In this document: positions 1 to 11,934 of the stretch, in pieces
Numbering within the stretch: the first letter of the stretch is position 1
Layout: each line of letters begins with the position of its first letter
DNA from: Nectonema munidae
Taxonomy: Eukaryota > Nematomorpha > Nectonematoida > Nectonematidae
Assembly (NCBI GenBank): GCA_030549495.1
Contig: JAUIRK010000885.1
Location: 558,001 to 622,000 of the forward strand
Direction of reading: 5' to 3'
DNA length: 64,000 nt
Translations under genes and position numbers: made by a program
The notes under the pieces: model-generated
The model's database searches: none
What the model was told of the DNA's origin: nothing
What the model saw: only the letters and a program-made list of their open reading frames with translations

Positions 1-3000
1 AAAATAATTCTCCATAGTTTTGGCTGGATAAAAAGGGCTCAGTTGGTTCGCTAGAATATAGAGCCAGACCTTTTCGAATGCGTTCACGAAGTACATAAAG
101 AGCAGGATTCGCTTTAATGATTTTAACCATAGCTTGTTGAAGCAAAGTCTTGATACCAGGAAACCAATTGCCATAACCACTCCATAAATTGTAGGCCAGA
201 TCAACAGCTATCAGCGATCCTGTAGGAGAAGGGTAAATACTCATGTTATCAGTCGTGTAATCAAGAAACTTGGCTCTAGAATATCTTTCGACATCATGTG
301 AATCATAGTCACCCCATCTAAGTTGGACATCCATCCAATACTTTTGAGTTGTTGTGCTATCCATAACATCTTTCGTATCGGATATCAATGAAGGTCTTGA
401 AGCATTCCATTTATATGTCGCAAATAGAAGAATATCAGCGCAGCTCGAATTCATTTTATATGATTTTCTTGGATGAATTGTCTCTTTTTGAACAGTTTCA
501 ATTTCTAAAGCGTCAAGTTCTTGATCCAAAACTTGACACAAATCCATGACAATACTTTCGTGTATCTTTTGCCACAAATGAGCGCGAAATATTTGAATCA
601 AAGAAATTTTCAAGGTTGGAATCTTTCCATGCATAAATATACCAGTTAAATCAAGTTGAACTTGAAAACCAACATAAACGTTCGCTCTGTTAATAGTTGG
701 GGACCACCAAAGCGTAAACCTTCTATTAGGAATTTGATTCAAACCAGAGCGTTGTGCATTAGTTAGCTTCTTATACTTCATTTGTTCTTCAAAACCGGTT
801 GCCTTCTCCCAAAATAAACCTTCCCATGTAGGGAAATAAGTTCCTTTAAACAAGCTATGCTCTAGAATTCCCTCAACTCCACCTAAAGCTTGAATCATAT
901 CTGTTCTGTAGTTATTTAAATTCCACAACTTTCCATCGTGTCTTTGATGCGTCCACCAAAAAGGACTAAGCTTGAGCAATGAGTACATCATGAAGTAAGT
1001 CCTAACTCGCCAACCTTTATCATATGCAAGTGTGTGGCGATCTTTTTGAAAGAGTGTGTTAATACGAGGAATTCCTCTATCCCAGCTGTCTTCAAGATCT
1101 TCAAGCGTTAGACGTCTATTTTGAGCATTTGCTTCTTGTCTTTTAAGTGCGTACTCCGCCCAAACGCGTTGAGAGTCAATGAACTCCGATTCCCATGGCT
1201 GAATGTAGCGATACAAATTCGGAATCAATTGATCTTCATCATGACTCATGCCTGATCTGAAGTGCGTTATCGATACTTCAGTTTGCTGAGACCACTTCAA
1301 ATCGGCTTGAGGAATTAAAACATGCCCCATAGAAAGCATACCCAGGCCTCCTAACTCTTTAGGAGTGTAAAATACAACAGGAGGAAAACGATTTGGCATT
1401 TTTGAATTCAATCCGATCTTCACACGCGTCTGAATTTTGTTTTCGCATTTAACAAGCAAGTCCAACAAATCTTGAGTGTTAACAACGCCTTCTCTGAAAT
1501 AAGTCATCAAGCCAACCAAAGTTGTGTTCCATTTATTAATGATTTTTGTAAAAGTAGTTGATCCTGACGCCATTAAAATCATTCTTACTCTATTATGGAA
1601 GCGGTTCATTGATTCTTTGTCAACTTTTAAAAAACATTGCGCGGTACGCTCTTTCGTAACTTCATTCTGCAAATTCCAAACACCGTCTTTATGAGTATAT
1701 TCTTGATGTGATACTCGACACTTTGGCAAAATTCGACACTCAAATCCACACATATCGAACAATAAATTAGGGTTGTCTTTACTGTAGACCGACACAAAGC
1801 TGTCTTCCCATAAAACTGTGGATACAGACCGTGGCAATCTATTTTTAATATCCCAGAAAACTGCTCTACCCAAATTAACATCATGCTTCATTAATCTCAT
1901 TCTACAATCTCTAGGCCAGCATTTCTTGTTATTGTAACCAACTATGTTTTCGTTATTAGGATCTGGATGCTCTGTAAGATATCTTTGAATCAAATCTTTA
2001 GCTTCTTCAGAAGTAAACTTGAAAAACATGTGAATTCTGTCAACATTTCTACAGTACAGTCTTATGGGATGACAAATCTGAGTTTCAAGATTTTCATAGG
2101 TGAGGAAATCGTTCGGCATTTGCGGAGGTCCTGACATTTCTGACGCTCTATTTAATCCAAGAACAAGAAGATCCATAATCAATCCATAATACTGCACAAC
2201 AAAAGAAGCAAATTTAAGCCCTCTTATTATCCCATAAGAATTTGTGTGATTCATATCCTTGTAGTTAATTACGACATTGTTTTTTGCAGTCATGTAATCA
2301 GCAATGTTATGATCAACTATCAATCTAAGAAGTCTATTTAAAAGAGTTAGATCCATTTTTTCATAAAGCTTATCAAATTTGGACTGTAATACAACACAAC
2401 ATTCGCCTTCTGAAGTTTCCCACACGTCACTCAAGTTATTGATTCCTTGGCACCACTTGTAAACTAAAAGAGGAGGAGGTTCTGTATCAGAAGGCTTTAC
2501 CCAACCTGGAAATAGACGCCGCTTATCTGCTTCATACCATAAATACTGATCTAAGTAAGCATCAGTGATTTTTTCAAGAGGCTCAATATCATACACTGGA
2601 ACAAGGTGGCTATACAGATCCATAAATTCTATGCCCACCTCTTTAAATGCACGTTGCGTTAGAAGATGTCTTTTGATTCGAGACAAAGCTTCATGAGGAT
2701 TATCGTAAGCTTGCTCAATCAAACCAAGTTCTTCTCTTTGGGATTGATTTAAGCGACTTTTCAAACTGTACGAATCTTTGAGTCTATCAAGCGCAAGAAT
2801 TAACAATTTTGTATCATGCTTGTATGAAAGAGGAGGAAAGGGTATAGGACTAAATCTTCTGCTTTCAAGCCAATGCACAGTCGTTGTATAAATAGCAACA
2901 GCTTCTTCTGCACTTACATACGGTCCATCCTTCAGGTAATTATGTTGTCTTTCTTGTTCAGCTTTTAAATATAACCTCGTTAAACGACCCAAATTTTTTT

Positions 3001-5290
3001 TACATACTGTTTTGTCAACAGTTGCACCTCTTCGTATCCTTTCCCTATTATAGTGGGATGTGGATGTCCACCAATCAGCCTTTGACTTGACATATCGTAA
3101 AATCATATTTTCAATAGGAATAGGCAAACCAGGTACTTTCCAAGGAATATTCGCTTTCCAACATCGCCAAGCCTCACTCAAATGCTGCAAAATAGTTCTA
3201 GCTTTATTCTGTTTAATACCTTCAGGCATCATGTCTAAAATATCGTGCATAACAGAAGCTCTCAATTCAAGATCAAAGTGACTTTCAACTCTCTGTTTGG
3301 TAACTGTTTTAGCGATGCCTTTGGAATGTCGACCTTCAAATTGTCTTGCAAGCAAATTTCCAAGCCATCTTTCAAGTAATGGAGTGATGCCTCTCAAAAA
3401 GAATAGCCATACCCTCCAGCCGGGCGCCCAAAAACCGCATCCGGGGCCTTTATCAACAGAACCAGTGTTAAATCTGTAATAAATCAGGTGCTTCAAATCT
3501 TTGCACATTCTTATCTGCTTCATCAGTTTATATTTGTAGCGATACATTCCAGTTAATTGGCCTACATGTGCGAATATGTATTGCAGCCCATCCGCTAGCT
3601 GGTACGCATCTATGTTGTTCAGTCTGTATTGCACGTGTGCATCAACTACCAGTTTTGTCAACCTTAAAATTTCTCGGCACAGGTGGAAAGCGTTTCCAAA
3701 ACGAGACTTTTTTCTTTCTTTAGTGGTAAGTGTTTTGACAGGTTTTAAATTAAAATTGTAATCCAAATGAAGGTAATTCAAGCTTTTGCGGTGAATTAAC
3801 AAGTTAAGCATGTTATAACCTTGCCTAAGGACCTGCAAACCAACTTCTACCCAATCAAGCTTAGTGCTTTGAAAAAACTTTGTTGCTTTAAATGAGCGAA
3901 ATAAATAGCGATTTTTCTGTGGCTTAGGAGGTCTGTGTTTCAACGCATTCAAGACGTAATACTTTAAAAGCTTTTGATATGAAACACGAACTTTAACGGG
4001 ATGATCGGATGGGCAGTGCTCTCGATACCAGAGTTTGACCAGAGGTATATCCAATGTTCTTCGTGTATGCCCACTACGCATATTAAAAGGTCGTGGTGCC
4101 CACAAAAGAGCAATGCCATTAGCAGTATTATCTGTATACAAGGGAAAGTTGTGCAGAATTGGCTTTATACTCTCGGGAAGGATAAAAGGAGAATTTTCAT
4201 TGAACAAAGGTTCTTTAACTTTAACAAGAGTTTTGAAAGAAATTGGATTGATCAAAGGATCGAAATAAAATGCAGGTAAATCAGGATCTTCTGTTTTAAT
4301 GTAGACAACATTAGGAGTATGGTACCATGAAAGATGAACTTGATAAGGCATATTATTGTACAAATAAGGAAAGGCAATTTTATATTCAGTTCGTATAGGC
4401 TGTCTTATGATAATCTTATTGATGTCATTAAATTCATTCCAATCTTCATCGGCTATCACAGAGTTTTTGACTAAAGGTTCAAATTTCGGTCCTCCAGGAA
4501 TAGACAGATTTAAAGCTTTTGCAGTGAAAAATGATTTTATATCAAAAAGATAGAAATAATTCTCGTCTAATAAGTCGGTTAACAACTGATTAGCAAGTCT
4601 ATAGAGTGTTGACATGATAGGAAGAGTCAAATTCCAGTATTTGTAGGATGATCCATTAACATAGTCAGTGCCTATCAATGGCTTATGCTCATAAAACCAT
4701 TCGATCACAGCTTTGTCTTCTTCTATATCAAGATCCATCTGAATAGACTCCAATGGTTCAACATCCAAAATATTATCTGCATAATCGAGCGGAGGCTCTT
4801 CGTCATCGAATGGAGGAAAACGCATGCGCTTAAAGTGTCTACGATCTCTTTTTTCTCTTCTCATCATAATCCAAAGAGATCCCCATTGAGCAATATAGTG
4901 CGGCTCGATTGTCCAAGGAATTTCATCTACAAAGGATATCGCTCCAGTTATGTGATACAAAACATTACAATCATGGATTTGTTGCCAAGGCATAGGAATG
5001 TTCTCCATTAATTTCAATACGGCATGAGGAATATATTTGAGAGCACCTAAATACACTCGCTTGTCGTGTCTATACTTACGATTCGTCATATCACCATGAT
5101 CACGAACAATCTTACGAATGTGCTCAGCAGGCATCGGCTCTTTTTGCGGTTGGACATAGCCAAACTTCCTACGTTCAGCATATCTCTTTGTCTGAAGAAT
5201 ATGCCAAGCTTTGGCCTTCGCTTGTAGCTCAGCATTTTGAGGCGTTGGCATAGGAATATCTTCTGTTACATCCATCAAATTATCTGTCAT
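1..5290 (-). CDS. PRPF8: Pre-mRNA-processing-splicing factor 8 (Prp8/PRPF8), 5' part, runs off left edge
   Basis: Prp8 is the largest U5 snRNP protein and holds the spliceosome's RNA catalytic core in the nucleus. From an ATG at 5290 the minus strand stays open for 1763 codons and is still open at base 1; the human protein has 2335 residues, so roughly the last 570 lie outside. Nearly collinear similarity to human PRPF8 runs throughout, with landmarks such as [71 protein letters not shown] and [20 protein letters not shown]. The window therefore covers the N-terminal, RT-like, linker and endonuclease-like regions and stops at the start of the RNase H-like domain. No intron interrupts the 5.3 kb. 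Some normally near-invariant stretches differ, for example RTYFMMYS where animals usually have RTDFKQYQ. The first ~20 residues are unlike human Prp8, and a T-rich tract ending in AG sits directly before the ATG, so an upstream exon or leader is possible. Confidence 0.96.
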   Translation of the reverse strand, partial: MTDNLMDVTEDIPMPTPQNAELQAKAKAWHILQTKRYAERRKFGYVQPQKEPMPAEHIRKIVRDHGDMTNRKYRHDKRVYLGALKYIPHAVLKLMENIPMPWQQIHDCNVLYHITGAISFVDEIPWTIEPHYIAQWGSLWIMMRREKRDRRHFKRMRFPPFDDEEPPLDYADNILDVEPLESIQMDLDIEEDKAVIEWFYEHKPLIGTDYVNGSSYKYWNLTLPIMSTLYRLANQLLTDLLDENYFYLFDIKSFFTAKALNLSIPGGPKFEPLVKNSVIADEDWNEFNDINKIIIRQPIRTEYKIAFPYLYNNMPYQVHLSWYHTPNVVYIKTEDPDLPAFYFDPLINPISFKTLVKVKEPLFNENSPFILPESIKPILHNFPLYTDNTANGIALLWAPRPFNMRSGHTRRTLDIPLVKLWYREHCPSDHPVKVRVSYQKLLKYYVLNALKHRPPKPQKNRYLFRSFKATKFFQSTKLDWVEVGLQVLRQGYNMLNLLIHRKSLNYLHLDYNFNLKPVKTLTTKERKKSRFGNAFHLCREILRLTKLVVDAHVQYRLNNIDAYQLADGLQYIFAHVGQLTGMYRYKYKLMKQIRMCKDLKHLIYYRFNTGSVDKGPGCGFWAPGWRVWLFFLRGITPLLERWLGNLLARQFEGRHSKGIAKTVTKQRVESHFDLELRASVMHDILDMMPEGIKQNKARTILQHLSEAWRCWKANIPWKVPGLPIPIENMILRYVKSKADWWTSTSHYNRERIRRGATVDKTVCKKNLGRLTRLYLKAEQERQHNYLKDGPYVSAEEAVAIYTTTVHWLESRRFSPIPFPPLSYKHDTKLLILALDRLKDSYSLKSRLNQSQREELGLIEQAYDNPHEALSRIKRHLLTQRAFKEVGIEFMDLYSHLVPVYDIEPLEKITDAYLDQYLWYEADKRRLFPGWVKPSDTEPPPLLVYKWCQGINNLSDVWETSEGECCVVLQSKFDKLYEKMDLTLLNRLLRLIVDHNIADYMTAKNNVVINYKDMNHTNSYGIIRGLKFASFVVQYYGLIMDLLVLGLNRASEMSGPPQMPNDFLTYENLETQICHPIRLYCRNVDRIHMFFKFTSEEAKDLIQRYLTEHPDPNNENIVGYNNKKCWPRDCRMRLMKHDVNLGRAVFWDIKNRLPRSVSTVLWEDSFVSVYSKDNPNLLFDMCGFECRILPKCRVSHQEYTHKDGVWNLQNEVTKERTAQCFLKVDKESMNRFHNRVRMILMASGSTTFTKIINKWNTTLVGLMTYFREGVVNTQDLLDLLVKCENKIQTRVKIGLNSKMPNRFPPVVFYTPKELGGLGMLSMGHVLIPQADLKWSQQTEVSITHFRSGMSHDEDQLIPNLYRYIQPWESEFIDSQRVWAEYALKRQEANAQNRRLTLEDLEDSWDRGIPRINTLFQKDRHTLAYDKGWRVRTYFMMYSLLKLSPFWWTHQRHDGKLWNLNNYRTDMIQALGGVEGILEHSLFKGTYFPTWEGLFWEKATGFEEQMKYKKLTNAQRSGLNQIPNRRFTLWWSPTINRANVYVGFQVQLDLTGIFMHGKIPTLKISLIQIFRAHLWQKIHESIVMDLCQVLDQELDALEIETVQKETIHPRKSYKMNSSCADILLFATYKWNASRPSLISDTKDVMDSTTTQKYWMDVQLRWGDYDSHDVERYSRAKFLDYTTDNMSIYPSPTGSLIAVDLAYNLWSGYGNWFPGIKTLLQQAMVKIIKANPALYVLRERIRKGLALYSSEPTEPFLSSQNYGELF

Positions 5291-6887
5291 CTAAAAAAAT
5301 ATAAAAAATCTTAACTTTAATAGTACAATCTTCTCTTAGCCCCTTCAGGCGCAATGGGACACCCGTGTCTAATATAAAAAAAAGTCGTGCGATTGAAGTT
5401 ATTTATTGGAAAAGATGAGCAGAGCATTAATTTTTAAAAATCTGGGTCTTAAAGTGTAACCGGTATGGTTAATGTATCTCCATGGGTACAACAGCAATTT
5501 CCAATAAACTCAATGAATCAATAAAGGTTGTGGAAATAGCTTATGCGTTTAGTAACATGACAACAACCGAAAAACATAAAAAAAGTATGAATAAGTTAAT
5601 AAAAAAACTAAAAATACTTTTTCAACTATAAACCAATAACATATTCTAAAAGTATAAATTCCCATTCTTAAAAGACGAATACCGTATTCTCTGTGTTAGC
5701 TATTTCTTTCGTCCACTCCAGCGACTAATATTTCCTTTTACACGCCAACCAGTACATTGAAAAAATGCTGTTTTTATAAGGACGAACATCTCTTGGTTTC
5801 TAATCGGTGGCCAATCATCTTCAGGTTCACTCATATTGCACAAGCTTACAAATGAGAAAGCAAAAGCCTGAACAGTGCAGTATTTACATACATTATAAAA
5901 ACCTCCCTAGTTCTACTTTTTGCAAAACAGTATAGTTCTCCACTGACTAACAAACATTGTCGGTGACTACAATTCATCCCACATATTTAGTAACATAAAA
6001 TCTAAACTCTTACCCCTGTGAAATACTCGTCATTCCAGCATACACTTTGCCGTACGAGCAACAATTATTAAAGATCGTAAACAAGAAAAAGAGCTTTCGT
6101 CAATGAAAAAATTATGACAAGAGAATTATCTGATATGAATAAAAAAAATTATCTCAACCCATTAAAAGTATTTTCAATTATTTAGGAGTAGACTGTGTTT
6201 ATCTTGTTACCATAAAAATTAATGAAGTTATCAAAAAATAATATCGTCTAAAATTCGAAGGCAATAGTAAAAATTCACCAATGGGAAAATTGGAATTTGG
6301 TTTTTAAATTTGTCTAGACTAGACCAAAATTTCAAAAATTAGGTATACAGATCTAAAATAATATGCATAGATATAGCCACAAGATGAGGCGATAAAACAT
6401 CATAACCCCCTTTCGTACAAAATAGATAATTCGTAACCGGAAAAGTTCCATTGTGGGATAACTGCCTTGGAGAAAATTGGCATTATTTTCACCAGAACAT
6501 TTTCTTTGCTAATTTTCACATTACTGTAAAATGGCATATAAAATTTTTAAACTTTATTCATAAGTTTATTGAATATTTATATTACTAATAGCAAACCATT
6601 TCAAACTTATTTAAATAAGATACTAATCTTTCTTATTTGAAATTTTTAATCTTATTTTCGACTAATCTTCTTTTTTGAGCAATATTCTTAAGTCATATTT
6701 TTGGAAGTTTCTTCTCTCAATTATAATGTTAGATAGATGAATCTTGGGGTTTGAGAGTTTCATTAAGAAATTTATATATATATATATCATAAGTTAATGC
6801 AGCAATATGAATTAGATTTAGACACCTCATATATTTTTTTAATCAGAAATTATAAAAGGATACATCTTTGTTTCATGTGAAGGGTTC
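5291..6887. other. Intergenic region upstream of Prp8, no gene recognised
   Basis: AT-rich sequence with no convincing coding content. Read on the minus strand, 5291-5310 is a T-rich tract ending in AG directly before the Prp8 start codon, which resembles a 3' splice site. A short (TA)n run lies at about 6775-6787. No promoter element is clear enough to call. Confidence 0.5.
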
Positions 6888-7080
6888 ATGCAACTGAAGA
6901 AGCATAAAAATTGGGCATTCGATGGCACGTTCAAGATTGGCCACGAAATATATCACCGAGCTCTTACAATCCACACCCAGCTTCATAATATAACAATTCC
7001 TCGAGTTTTTGCATCAAAAAAGTTTATTGACTTAACGCAATTACAATTTCCAGTAGGAAAAATAAAAATTAAGTTTTCAC
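6888..7080 (+). pseudogene. MULE-like transposase fragment
   Basis: A 77-codon frame contains WAFDGTFKIGHEIYHRALTI followed by HTQLHNITIPRVFA. This resembles the start of MULE-type transposase catalytic domains, where an aspartate in a DGTFK-like motif is followed by a YQLYTIH-like stretch. Similarity fades after about residue 48, and no second or third catalytic region follows in any frame I read. I take it as a decayed scrap of a DNA transposon. The family call rests on one short motif. Confidence 0.5.
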
Positions 7081-7277
7081 TTTTAGTTGTTAATAAATTT
7101 AGCAAGCAAAAAAGAATTTAAATGCAAAGAAGCAATAAAACGTCTTGTAATTTTGGAGTGAAACAAGAATATGATTCGTGTGGATCTTTAAATAAAAATC
7201 TGAAAGTTATTACTGCACAACATTTATTTGAGCTAATTGATATATTTAGTTATTGTTTTTATGCTATATCTCTATGC

Positions 7278-7320
7278 CAGGGACGCACATTCAGGGAGAG
7301 ATTTCAAGGGGGTGAAAAAG
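7278..7320 (+). repeat. Isolated terminus of the CAGGGGCGCACAT transposon family
   Basis: The sequence CAGGGACGCACATTCAGGG matches, with a few changes, the ends of the two hAT-type elements at 10722-11934 and 39726-41883. A G-rich subterminal stretch follows, as in those elements. I found no matching opposite end or 8-bp target duplication, so this is probably a solitary or decayed end. Confidence 0.4.
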
Positions 7321-8589
7321 CCTTTGGCTCCACTAATAATTAGAATTTTTCAATTTTATATCTTTTTATACAATAAAAAGACTTGTTTGGCTTGTGAGCA
7401 CGCTTTTCATATTACTTTACTCGTTTTACAGAATGAGTTTGAGACAGTAATTATTATAAAATAAAATTTTAAAAAAATTCCGCCGTTTTAAGGATGTGCA
7501 ACCGCCTGGTCCATGCGTATATAACTCGAAACGAAGGAATTTTAGACAATGCGTCGTGTGATCTCATAATTCCATGGAAAAGATACTACAACGAAGTGAT
7601 TATGAAATACTCTTTACAAATATATCACACATTCTCTTTCTCTATTGTAGCTGTCCTTTTTATTTCCTGGAATTTCAAAAAATATTTTAACTCAAACTGT
7701 TTTTGAATGATTGGAACGAATACAATGAAAAATAAATTAGAAACTCATGTATAAAAAACTCATGCTGTATTATAGTTCTGATATACTCTTACCTTGAACT
7801 AAGATAAAAAACTATTTTTTATACATTTTTTTGAAGTTTTCCGTTTTCTTAAATAAATTTAATCTCACAAAACACGTGAAAAATTTTAAAAAATATTACA
7901 AAAATTAAAAATCATTGTAACAATTTTAACAAAGTATTTTATGTTGATTATAACAATTTTCTTGCATAAAAAACAACTTTGAAATTTTTCTTTTATTGTG
8001 CCATTTGTCAGCATCCTTTTTGGTAGGTGCAACAATCCTACTTTGATCCCTATTAATTTTGTACGCTTTCATAGCAATGTTAAGTCAGGTTGAAAAATGT
8101 GTGTGACGTTGGCACTCATCCTTACGGATATCGTAGTCCGGGCCGGAAAACTGAGTCCCGGATACCTTCCATTCCACTAAAAACCTAAGAGCGAGACATC
8201 TACTGCATAACTATACCTTGATATATATATATATATATTATTTTACAAGAATATTATGTTTCAAATATATGAATACAGCTAAGTGTTCCTAACTACTAAC
8301 CTAACACGAAAGCTCACAAAATGGGAAACAATGTTAATATCAAGTGTTTGCTTGATTAGTAATAAGGTTAGAATTTGGTCGCCAGAGACTTTTTTTATAA
8401 TTTTTAAAATTTATTATAAAATAATTTTTCTCCAATGAAGACACCACGATTATTACCCGACATTAAACTTTCACCGAAAGCTCTAAATCTCAGCATAACA
8501 GCACTGATTTTATTAAGCCAATTACTTTGTTTGTAATTCTGATTTCATGACTACCTTCTAACTCGGCAGTGCAAAATATTAACTATGGT
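7321..8589. other. AT-rich intergenic stretch, nothing recognised
   Basis: Only short frames with no recognisable protein. A (TA)n run lies near 8221-8238. A short GC-richer patch at about 8110-8170 contains near-repeats of CCGGG/TCCCGGAT and may be a fragment of an unidentified repeat. I see no gene. Confidence 0.4.
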
Positions 8590-10060
8590 TTGAAAAGTTT
8601 CAAAAAATATGTGTTGTCAAAAAGTCCCACAACATAGAACAGTTATAATTACCTTGCTGCGAAGATATCATATTAAATGTGCTAAGAAGTTCTGAACTTG
8701 TAAAGTTGAAGCATATCTTCCTGACAAACAATACCGTTAGAAGACTAATAGGAGAGATGTCTGATGACATATAGGAGGTTGTTTTATTGATTCGGAATTC
8801 GATTTCCAACTTTTTTGCAATTCTTAGTTTGATGAAAAGATGGATACTTCAAACTTAACTCAGTCTTGCGTTTATGTACAATATGTATATGACAAGAACC
8901 TGGTAGATAATTTTTTATTTTGCAAAACTCAGCAATAGAACAACTTTAAGAGAAACAATTGACAAAGTGATAAAAAAAAATTTACAGCACATGTTATTAA
9001 GTCGGAATCTGGCTAAGTAAAAATCTCCAGAGGCGCCGAGCCATAAAACCATCCCCGATGAGTTAACAAATGTTTTTAATGAAGTCATTAAAACAATAAG
9101 CAAATGCTTCAAATCTTGTTTGTTTTCAATTTCAAAAACTCTTGCTGCGCTCAAAAGTGAGGTGGCTTTCCAAAGGAAAATTTTCCAAACGATACTATGG
9201 AAAGAAATTCAGCAATTTTACTATTTCGTATATTTCTATCATTTTAGCGAAAATATTTGAATCTATCAGTTCCCTTAAGCTTACGCTGCATTGAAGAGAT
9301 CACAGTACTCCATTGTCATAAAAAATTGACGGCTTTTCTAATGAAGCTGGAATTATAGCATTCTTAGAGAATAAAAATTTTGACCGATTTTCGAACATGT
9401 CTTGGAGGCCATGAAACACCATGTAGCATATCTGAGCAAGAAATTTCTCTTCATTTTCCTAATTTACAAAAATTTGAAAAATAGAATCAATTTATCAAAA
9501 AACTGTTTATAATCTTGATTAGTAATCAGGCTTCAGAAGACTTCTTAATTCAACAACACTTTATTGGTTTAATTGAGGATGAGCAAAACATCATTTTTGT
9601 GAAATGTCTGAAAACGATTTTTCGATTTAAAGTGGTAGTCCTATGCGGATGTTGCAAGGATGTATTTGAAAGTTCTGATTCGATTTGCCACTAGATACCG
9701 GTGTGAGCAAGGAAATAAAACCAAATCCGGAAACAGATTGAGAATGAGGAGTTGCATTGGCCAAAATAGAACCAAACGAGGCAAACTGTTTTAGACAAAG
9801 CAGGTGCATCTATTTAACATTGATTGGATTATTCAGACAAAGAGACCGCCACATGGAAATTTTTAAAGTTTGTGAACCACTGTTCTATCTCAATAAGAGA
9901 ACAAAATCATTCATATATGATAAATCGCTACTCATCGCAGCCGTTATCCCTCTTTATTGCCATTTACCAGTTATTGAAACTGATAGTCACAGTTGTCCTT
10001 TCTATCGCAATATATGCTATGCTCTAACCAAGTGAAGGTTACGATGGCTCTAAAAATTCT
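8590..10060 (+). pseudogene. hAT-type transposase fossil (ZBED5/SCAND3-like), heavily decayed
   Basis: Scattered frames on the plus strand recall the hAT transposases found in multicopy ZBED5/SCAND3-like genes. Near 8725-8790 there is NNTVRRLIGEMSDDI, matching the usual NNTVRRRIDEMSEDI block. Near 9040-9090 there is a KTIPDELTNVFNEVIKTI-like segment, matching the block after the second catalytic region. Stops and frame changes separate the pieces, so it is not functional. Outer ends and target duplication could not be placed. A hAT-like terminus at 10286 may belong to another element, because it points the wrong way to close this one. Confidence 0.55.
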
Positions 10061-10680
10061 TTTTTGTAAATCTTAAGGGAGCTGAATTTTTGCCTGAATC
10101 AATTTTATATTTGGTGTTCGAAGGCTATAAATGTCTTTGTCTTCTAAAGATCATATGGAAAGGGTTGTATTAGAGGACTCATTGGTAATACAGTCAGATT
10201 TCATTTATCAGACAGGAGATTATTCGACAACCCCAATATCCGATGCAATATTGATTAGGAGCTAAAAAGATGCTGGTCTACTAGACCAGGCATATCAAAC
10301 TCAGAGTCCCATGAGGGCCAAAGGAGTGAGTTTGTGTTCCCATGAGGGCCGTACTCCTACAATTATATTTAAAGTTGTTCAATAAAAATTATTGCAGAAT
10401 ATTTTACTTTTAACTTAGAAACATGTAATGGTTTGATTATATTCAAAAATGCAAGTACAAAGTCATGTATAGTTAAACAAAATAATTTAATTAAAAAATT
10501 AGCAAGGATATAAATCTGTTCTTTATTTTAATATAAAAAAAGTTTATAAGGCAACATACATGGCCCACATGTATTTGAATGAACTACAAATGAAATGCAC
10601 ATAAATTACAATAGTTCAAAATAAACATTTATTATTAATTATTCAAATACTTTACATGTTCTTGTCTCGAGGCTTGTACT
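10061..10680. other. Intergenic stretch with a hAT-like terminus near 10286
   Basis: Most of this is AT-rich and featureless. CAGGCATATCAAACTC at about 10289-10304, followed by two copies of a CCATGAGGGCC motif (10310-10320 and 10341-10351), resembles the 5' end of many hAT elements (CAGGxxTGTCAAACTC). No partner end was found, so the extent of this element is unknown. Confidence 0.35.
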
Positions 10681-10721
10681 AGACACCCTGCGATGTTTAT
10701 ATGAAAAAAATGTGATTGATT

Positions 10722-11934
10722 CAGGGGCGCACATCCTTGAAATTATTGGAGGGGCGGACTTTAAGGCGTCTTTCAAAAAAAGACAACACATTTTTCTGAA
10801 TTCCTACTCCTCTCTTGTCTATTCTATTTCATTCTTAATTAAGCTTAATGTAAACTTTAACCCCCGTCCTATTAAGCTTAACGTCAACAATGAATGAAGA
10901 CTTATATATAGCTCCTTCTTTCAAAAAGGAGGTAAAGATATCAATTAACAATAAAAAAATTAAAAATTTTATTGAATGAAAAAAATCATTCATTAATTTT
11001 CAGTTGTTCCATTTCTTCTTAAAAAATGAAAAAATATTTTATTGAGAGAAATAAATTAAAAAAAAACACATCCAAATTACATAACTTTTCTGAGGTAATT
11101 TCTATCAAAAATGTAAAACAACTAAAGTTAGAAAACTTGGTATACCGAATTTTTTCATTCTTTTTAATGTATAAGAATAAGTGTAAGTTAGTTAGACTCT
11201 CCAAAAAGGGTATAAAATAAAGATAAAATTGTGCAAACAAAAACCTAACAATAAATTAAGATTGCATTACTTCATTTTTCTCAGCATCATTCAAAAATTG
11301 TTTAAAAGCTAAATTGGTGCATGCTACAAAAATCTACAAAAAGTAAAATAACTTAACATTTTGAAATGATTTGCCTTTTATAACTTTTAAGGAAAAAAGT
11401 CAATCAGAAAAAGTTATAGAGCTTCAACAAAAACTAATTTGATGTATCCCCTACAGCATACTCAATGAGTGGCATGGCAGGTTGGTTGAGATGATGGATT
11501 CAGCACGGAAGCCTCTAGATTCGATTCTTCATCGATACCAAGTTGTTCATAGTTTGACATAAGCGGTACATCAGTGCCTTGTCAATGAAAATACACACAC
11601 GGTACCTTTACCTTACCTTTTACTGAAAATTGAAAAATTTGCTACATAATTAACATAAGAGAGAAAGGAGACAAAATAAACAAATAAAGCAATTTTCACT
11701 ATTTTAAAATGAAATTGTCTGTTCTCAAAATAATTTCAAAATAATAGGAGGCATAAAAAATGAGATAGTTTAACGGCACTTTATTAAGCAGCAAAAGCCA
11801 AAGTTGAAGTAGCAAACTTTTATTTTTTGGTAACGCTTGTATTTTTTTACATTTTGTAAGGAAAACACATTGGGAGGGGGCGGGGGGGGGGGGCGGTCGC
11901 CCCCCTCGTCCAACCCCCCGGATGTGCGCCCCTG
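10722..11934 (+). mobile_element. 1213 bp non-autonomous hAT-type element, CAGGGGCGCACATCC ends
   Basis: The element starts with CAGGGGCGCACATCC at 10722 and ends with the exact reverse complement at 11920-11934, so both 15-bp terminal inverted repeats are intact. G-rich or C-rich subterminal tracts lie inside each end, including a long G run near 11881-11893. The interior is AT-rich with no transposase frame. The flanking 8-mers (GATTGATT and GTGGATTT) do not match well, so a target duplication is not proven here. About 580 bp of the right half (11204-11780) is closely similar, in reverse orientation, to 40290-40867 inside a larger relative. The hAT assignment comes from the CAGGG-type ends and the perfect 8-bp duplication around that relative. 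Confidence 0.8.
11446..11615 (+). repeat. tRNA-derived SINE-like segment inside the hAT-type element
   Basis: Within the element, GGTTGGTTGAGATGATGG resembles a pol III A box, and TAGATTCGATTCTTC about 25 bases later resembles a B box. A related segment lies at the same place in the larger copy (about 40440-40590, opposite strand), but its head is diverged. This suggests a SINE that inserted into the ancestral element and was then carried along. The tail ends near a CCTTTACCTTACC stretch. Confidence 0.4.

Noticed and set aside
3060-5011. Several plus-strand frames of 60-108 codons
   Set aside because: They lie antisense within the Prp8 coding region and show no similarity to known proteins; they are shadows of that gene.
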